Shown: positions 59,078-64,000 of the stretch, in pieces
Layout: each line of letters begins with the position of its first letter
How positions within the stretch are numbered: the first letter of the stretch is position 1
Source of the DNA: Dromiciops gliroides
Lineage: Eukaryota > Chordata > Mammalia > Microbiotheria > Microbiotheriidae
Assembly: GCF_019393635.1 (NCBI RefSeq)
Contig: NC_057861.1
Span: 380,748,815 to 380,812,814, forward strand
Reading direction: 5' to 3'
Length of the DNA: 64,000 nt
Made by a program: the position numbers and the translations under genes
Notes under the pieces: generated by a model
What the model was told of the DNA's origin: nothing
Seen by the model: the letters and a program-made list of their open reading frames with translations, nothing else
The model's database searches: none

Positions 59078-59166
59078 TTTTGTGGGGCATTGAGGGTTAA
59101 GTGACTTGCCCAGGGTCACACAGCTAGTAAATGTCAAGTGTCTGATGCCAGATTTGAAGTCAGGTA
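59078..59166 (-). mobile_element. tRNA-class SINE, shortened
   Basis: GGGTTAAGTGACTTGCCCAG to GATGCCAGATTTGAAGTCAG; the head part is missing. Confidence 0.75.
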
Positions 59167-60038
59167 CGTGTGTATGTATATATAATTCAAGCCTACTTGT
59201 CTCACCCTTGAGACTGTCATCATTGATTACTTAACTATTTTTCTGGGGCTGAAGGAGAATTTATAAAAAGGAAAGTATAAGTCCTCTCAATAGCTCCTCA
59301 GCTCACATACTGATACCTACGGTAAAGACACAATATAAGAATTTTTAACTGAAAAAAAAAAACCCAACAATTAGGTTCAGCATAAGTTTGCAGTCACTCC
59401 ATTTTATGACATAATAGTCTTATGTTCTGCCCTGTTACTAAGGAAAGGAAAACTGATAAATCAGTATTTCATTGTTCTTTCCAGACAGTAATAGAGAGGT
59501 TTTTCTATTTCAGAAGGACATAATTTATGTGTACTTTTCTGTTGATGTCTTAAACCTTCTTGGCTAGCAAGGAAGATAATTCTAGTGTATTCTGTTCTCA
59601 TTTGAAATCATTCTCTCAAAATGTAATACCAGTGAAAATCACATTATCCCATCTAAACCAGCCTTATGTATTATTTCTCAGAACAAAAACAAACTAGATA
59701 AGCTGTCCCTTATGAATATGCCCTTGATCCCAGACATGCAAAATTAGCATTAATGGTCAATGGTGTTAAGGGAAAGTCATTACAGGATACATTGAACATA
59801 CTCAGATCAGCAGATTTCAATTTCTATAGTACTTTTATAATTCCAACATCACTGTATTGAAGAAATGACTCATTCTCAGTTTGGCAGATGTGCTACAAAT
59901 AAAACAGTAATTTTCATGGATGTGTTCTTAAGATTCTGAAGTTGACATGGCCGTCTCAATGATAAAGGCTTTGGAAGCATGGGTGATTGTATTTAATTTT
60001 CTTATCTGCTTGATAACAGTGGGTTTTAATGATTTTAA
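59167..60038. other. Unique sequence, no gene seen
   Basis: Nothing recognised on either strand. Confidence 0.4.
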
Positions 60039-60052
60039 GAGATAAAGCTGAG

Positions 60053-60198
60053 AGCAGCTAGGTGGTATAGTGGATAAAGCACTGGCCATGGATTCAGGAG
60101 GACCTGAGTTCAAATCCAGCCTCAGATACTTAACACTTACTGGCTGTGTGACCTTGAGCAAGTCATTTAATCCTCATTGCCTCACAGAAGAAAAAAAA
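60053..60198 (+). mobile_element. Marsupial tRNA-class SINE with target duplication
   Basis: Full copy. AAGAGATAAAGCTGA precedes and follows it, a clear duplication. Confidence 0.9.
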
Positions 60199-60344
60199 AG
60201 AGATAAAGCTGAACTCTGTGTATTTTCCTTTATAGCATCATAGACATAACTAGATCTCTAGCTTCCATTAATAGTAAAGTCCATTAATATACTTCGGGTA
60301 AGTTAAGATTTTGTTAGAGCAATTTCTAGTTATGTTTTCTAAGG

Positions 60345-60420
60345 GGGGGCAGCTAGGTGGCACAGTGGATAAAACAATGGCCCTGGATTCAGGAGGACCT
60401 GAGTTCAAATCCTGACTTCA
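60345..60420 (+). mobile_element. tRNA-class SINE, 3'-shortened
   Basis: GGGGGGCAGCTAGGTGGCAC to GAGTTCAAATCCTGACTTC; the rest of the body is absent. Confidence 0.8.
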
Positions 60421-60496
60421 AATTCAAAAGAATAGTTATTTTTGTCAGTGCAATGAGTTTCATAATGCAAAGAAAGACATCTCAGCTAAATTGAGG

Positions 60497-60800
60497 GTGT
60501 GTGGCAATATGCTGAGTTTGGAATGAGGAATACCTGACTTTAAATCATGTCGTAGACACTAGTCTATATTATTATTATTGGTATAGTACTTAACCTCTCT
60601 AAGTTTCACTTTCTTAATCTGGAAATTTTAATGAATGATATGACGATGACGACAACGATGATGTCCATAGTTTTTTGACTCACAAACTAATCGTGAGGCT
60701 CAAATAAGACAATCTATGTAAAGTGCTTCTCAAAATTTGAGTTGCTTTATAAAAATCAGTAATTTTTAAACTGGTGGTGGTTATTGTGATAGCATAACAA
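60497..60800 (+). mobile_element. MIR-class SINE with an expanded trinucleotide
   Basis: TACTTAACCTCTCTAAGTTT, CTTTCTTAATCTGGAAATTT, then GATGACGACAACGATGATG, GAGGCTCAAATAAGACAATC and AAAGTGCTTCTCAAAATTTG follow MIR order. The GAT/GAC-type run is a local expansion. Confidence 0.55.
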
Positions 60801-61617
60801 TAATAGAAAGTAGTCCACAAATATAGAAGCTAAACTGAAAAGAGGTTGAATGTATTTTCTTCAAATACTTGTAAGTGGAAATGAAAAATATTCATCCCAT
60901 CAAAACCAAGCAAAAAAACAATCCAGAAATAACAACAAAAAGCAAATATTAAATCAAGTTAAAATGTTCATCAGAAATAAGACAGGTCCTTCATTTCACA
61001 CATTCTTTAGAAATATAAAGACTATGAAATGTTTATTAGTTTTCTGGGTGTTCAACAAGATAAAATAATGTTACAGAGCTTTTGGGAAGAAGTGTGCTGA
61101 CTTTGTGAGTGATAGAAGAAAAAGATAATAAACACTGTTAGTCACAGAGGTATCAGGAGCAGCAAGGCTGTAGAGGGAGAGCAAAAATTAAAAAAAATAA
61201 AAAGATATTCTTTTTAATCTTACCTCCTACTGCCCCAGAGGAAATTTGTTGATTCATGTGCAATTAGTTCCCATAAGAACTCTGCTCTAATGAGCCACAG
61301 GCTATCTCTTAGTTTTCTAGTTGCTATTATAATAATATTTTTTAATTATTATGAACCCACCACCAAAATGCTCAGGGTGCTATATCAACAATTAAAACAT
61401 CATCACCATAGACAATAATAATTAAAATGACATAAAGCACAAAACACAAAATCAGGAAAAAAGTGTTGGGCACAATGCCACTGTCCAAGGAGAAAGGCGA
61501 CTTTTTCAATGAGTTCACAATCATGTGAAACAAGACCTTCTTGCCATGGAGTTGTTTTTGTTTTTTAAAGTCTGAATCAAGAAGTATTCCTAACATAAAG
61601 TTTTTAAAATGGGTGTT
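60801..61617. other. Unique sequence upstream of the ARL3 retrocopy
   Basis: No gene seen. A 74-codon hydrophobic minus-strand frame (61372-61596) has no recognised similarity. Confidence 0.4.
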
Positions 61618-61631
61618 AAAAAGTGTTTTTA

Positions 61632-62451
61632 TGGCCCCTGGTAACAGGGGAGGCAGGAGGAGGAGGGGGAGGACGAGGGTGTCAGAGGGAGGATGGGTTT
61701 ACTCTCAATCCTGTGCAAATTGAAGAGTGCACCAGACCAGGAGGTGAGAATTCTTCTCCTGGGCTTGGATAATGCTGGCAAAACTACATTCCTGAAGCAG
61801 CTTGTATCTGAAGACATCAGTCATATTACACCAACACAGGACTTTAACATCAAAAGTGTACAGTCACAAGGTGTTAAACTGAATGTATGGGACATTGGTG
61901 GACAGAGGAAAATCAGGCCATACTGGAGGAATTATTTTGAAAATACTGATGTACTTATATATGTTATTGACAGTGCAGACAGAAAACAATTTGAACAAAT
62001 GGGTCAGGAACTAGCTGAATTACTGGATGAAGAAAAGCTAAGTGGTGTCCCCGTGCTCATCTTTGCTAACAAGCAGTATTTGCTCATTGCAGCCCCTGCC
62101 TCAGAGATTGCAGAAGGACTGAACACGATCCGAAACAGGGCAGATCCAGTCTTGCTCAACCCTAACAGCAGAAGGAGTACATGACAGCATGAACCGGGTC
62201 TGCAAAAACGTCAATGCTAAGAAGAAATGAAATCTAGATGAATGGAAACACAGGAGCCGAGGGAGCTGAGTTCTGTCCTGAAAACGCTCATTTGCTGCTT
62301 TCTGACCATCTGTGTACAGCTCCAGCTGTTTAAAGAGAAGGAACAGCACAGTTTAAAAAAGAATCCCCATTCCATCAGTAGGTTTAACTGATCTCCGAGG
62401 TTCAGTATCATTTTTCAAATAAAGGAATTACATTATTTCCTCTGCATAAAA
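61632..62451 (+). pseudogene. ARL3: ARL3 processed retrocopy (ADP-ribosylation-factor-like GTPase 3)
   Basis: ARL3 is a small GTPase that releases lipidated cargo in cilia. This copy has no introns, a GC-rich 5' UTR, ATG at 61693, a 3' UTR, AATAAA at 62418-62423 and a 9-A tail at 62448-62456. The residues are ARL3-like throughout: MGLLSIL, P-loop GLDNAGKT (24-31), T48, WDIGGQ (66-71) and NKQ at 126-128. Changes: TQGF reads TQDF, and the base-binding D129 is Y. The LH pair after EIAEGLN is lost. A 5-base loss at about 62138-62140 shifts the frame, so the open frame ends at 62184, while the ARL3-like end ([10 protein letters not shown], stop 62228-62230) follows in another frame. AAAAAGTGTTTTTA (61618-61631) and AAAAAGTGCTTTTA (62452-62465) form the target duplication. 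A retrocopy, not the parent gene. Confidence 0.95.
62418..62423 (+). terminator. Poly(A) signal of the ARL3 retrocopy
   Basis: AATAAA about 25 bp before the A tail, inherited from the source mRNA. Confidence 0.8.
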
Positions 62452-62465
62452 AAAAAGTGCTTTTA

Positions 62466-63310
62466 CATGTAATTGGGGCAAGGCAAAATTAAAAAAAATA
62501 CTCTTCCTAAAGCATTATTCAGCTACCATTGACAGAAATTTCACTTGGGTATTCTTGAGAATTTAGTTTCATGATTTTTATAAAATCTGTAGTATACACT
62601 TTTATAGTATTTAATTTATGTATCTCTTGAATATAAGCATCACAACAATTAAAATTAGAAAAGTTATAACTAGTAATAGCTTTTTGACTGAAGTCATGGA
62701 TCTTTTTTCAGAAGCTAGATGGGGGTCCACAGGTATGGAATGTTTCATTCAGAGTCAAGTCATTTTTTCATTGTCTTAAACCTATTCCACGTTACTAAAG
62801 ATAGTTTAATGGGAGAGGTGGTTCAGGAAATGGCTTCCATATTTTAAAAAAGTATAAATGCAACTTTAAAAAATAAAAATAAGCAATCAATGAATAGGCA
62901 AATTTCTAATTAATATTTGACATCTTTTAATCATATGATGTTTAGGTAAGTATCGATCTATTTGTACATTAATTTCACTATTTGTTGTTTTAAAGGAGGA
63001 TATTTGTTTCTAGCAACAGATGATACTGATAATAGTCTTTAAAATGCTGAAATGAAAGTTTTATTTATGAGCTAAATCTCTCCAGACATCACTATCCCCA
63101 TAATCTCTACCCAATTCTTTTAAGCACTATGGAGTATTTCCTTTGATTTTTGAAACACTCTATTTTTAAAGTTCCTTTTAAAGTTCATTTAGATACTTGT
63201 GATGTTTAGTTTTAATTTGATTTGGTTATTTCTTCATTTGCAATATTTTTCCCTCATATAAAAAAGCTCCTTTGAAAACACAAAAGGAAGTTTTATATAA
63301 AATTAATATT
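62466..63310. other. L1 3' tail scrap and unique sequence
   Basis: CTTTTACATGTAATTGGGGC (62460-62479) and the following A/T-rich end resemble an L1 3' end into which the ARL3 copy inserted. From about 62505 on nothing is recognised. Confidence 0.4.
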
Positions 63311-64000
63311 GCCAGGAGCCACTATATACAGCAGTAGAAACAGCAGCAGAAGCTGCAGTGGCACTATGACCGAGCTACACGGCCAAGATGTGTGACATCA
63401 TGGAGGATCAGACCGCTGAGAAGGCCTTCTAGCTATTTGACCGAACAGGGCATAGAAAGTTCTTATACAATCAGTGTGGCGATGTGATGAGGGCCCTGAG
63501 CCAGAACCCCACCAATGCTGAGGTACTTGAGATCTTAGGGAATTCCAAGAGTAATGAGATTAATATGAGGATGCTGGACTTTGAACACTTTCTGCCGATG
63601 CTACAGACTGTAGCAAAGAATAAGGACCAGGGCACATATGAGGACTACATAGAGGGGCTTCGGGTATTTGATAAGGAAGGGAATGGCACAATCCTGGGGG
63701 CTGAAATATGCTATGTCCTCATCACTTTGGGTGAGAAGATGACAGAGGAAGAGGTAGAAGTGTTGCTGGCAGGACATGAGGACAACAATGGTTCTATCAG
63801 TTATGAAGAGCTAGTCTTGACAGTGCTGAATGGCTGAAAAGAAAAGGCCCATTTCCACAGAGAATCCCCTAACTTTCTTAGTGTGACAATGATCCTCTTG
63901 CCCCTGAAGCAACTAACTACATTGTCAAGGTTACCAACCCCTTTCCTTCCAGTCCCCACCACATGTCCTCTTTGGCCTATGTGCTCTCTGCTTTCACCAC
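63311..64000 (+). pseudogene. MYL6: MYL6 processed retrocopy (myosin essential light chain), cut by window edge
   Basis: MYL6 is the 17-kDa essential light chain of non-muscle and smooth-muscle myosin II, 151 residues with EF-hand folds. Here ATG is at 63388 (MCDIMEDQTAE), two codons are missing (FKEAF reads KAF), and a TAG at 63430-63432 replaces the Gln codon. The rest stays open to TGA at 63835-63837: [52 protein letters not shown] and a final [10 protein letters not shown]. That ending matches the EELVRMVLNG splice form rather than EAFVRHILSG. No introns; the 3' UTR runs out of the window. The longest open frame is 63484-63837. Confidence 0.95.

Noticed and set aside
61372-61596. 74-aa hydrophobic minus-strand frame
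   Set aside because: No similarity recognised, and no promoter, splice or retrocopy signs.
61693-62184. Functional ARL3 gene
   Set aside because: No introns, A tail, flanking duplication, altered base-binding motif and a shifted end show a processed copy.

Overview
The window is AT-rich mammalian intergenic DNA, almost certainly from a marsupial. The dating markers are many copies of a tRNA-headed SINE (GGCAGCTAGGTGGCACAGTG... head, CTGGGCAAGTCACTTAA core end, Mar1/WSINE type), SINEs with an RTE/BovB-like tail, and L1 copies with the marsupial-type 5' end (GAGCCAAGATGGC) and 3' UTR. The species cannot be fixed from the sequence alone. No intact host gene was found. The only host coding sequences are two intronless retrocopies near the right end: ARL3 (61632-62451) and MYL6 (from about 63311, running off the window).

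Layout. 1-4384: the 3' end of an ORF2-less L1, then a second 5'-truncated plus-strand L1. 4440-5128: an old CR1/L3 fragment and a hAT-like palindromic element. 5205-10247: a minus-strand, full 5'-end L1 lacking most of ORF2, split by a young two-LTR endogenous retrovirus-like element (A, 5741-7844) and by a SINE. 11664-12026: a solo LTR of the same family. 13389-14732: a third LTR element (C, plus strand) with a tRNA-Arg primer site. 15.2-24 kb: mostly unique sequence, old MIR/L2 debris, SINEs and TA/TG microsatellites. 24275-27745: a minus-strand L1 split by a second gag-bearing class I LTR element (B, 25028-26645). 28085-36895: an old plus-strand L1 holding a 157-nt purine tract, and inside it a younger L1 (32106-36286) with a perfect 14-bp target duplication. 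42-58 kb: L2 fragments, SINE clusters and two more ORF2-less L1 copies. 58-64 kb: SINEs, unique sequence and the two retrocopies.

There are no operons or cooperating genes: the window is a record of retrotransposition. The most unusual signal is in LTR elements A and B. Next to the LTR they carry not just the usual 18-nt primer-binding site but about 43 nt resembling the whole 3' half of tRNA-Arg, at the same distance from a conserved splice-donor-like GGTAAGAA. Other points worth attention are four L1 copies lacking most of ORF2, three of them broken close to the ORF2 start (HAL1-like), a 33-bp perfect inverted copy at an L1 deletion junction, three SINEs inserted into one target site, and the nested elements.
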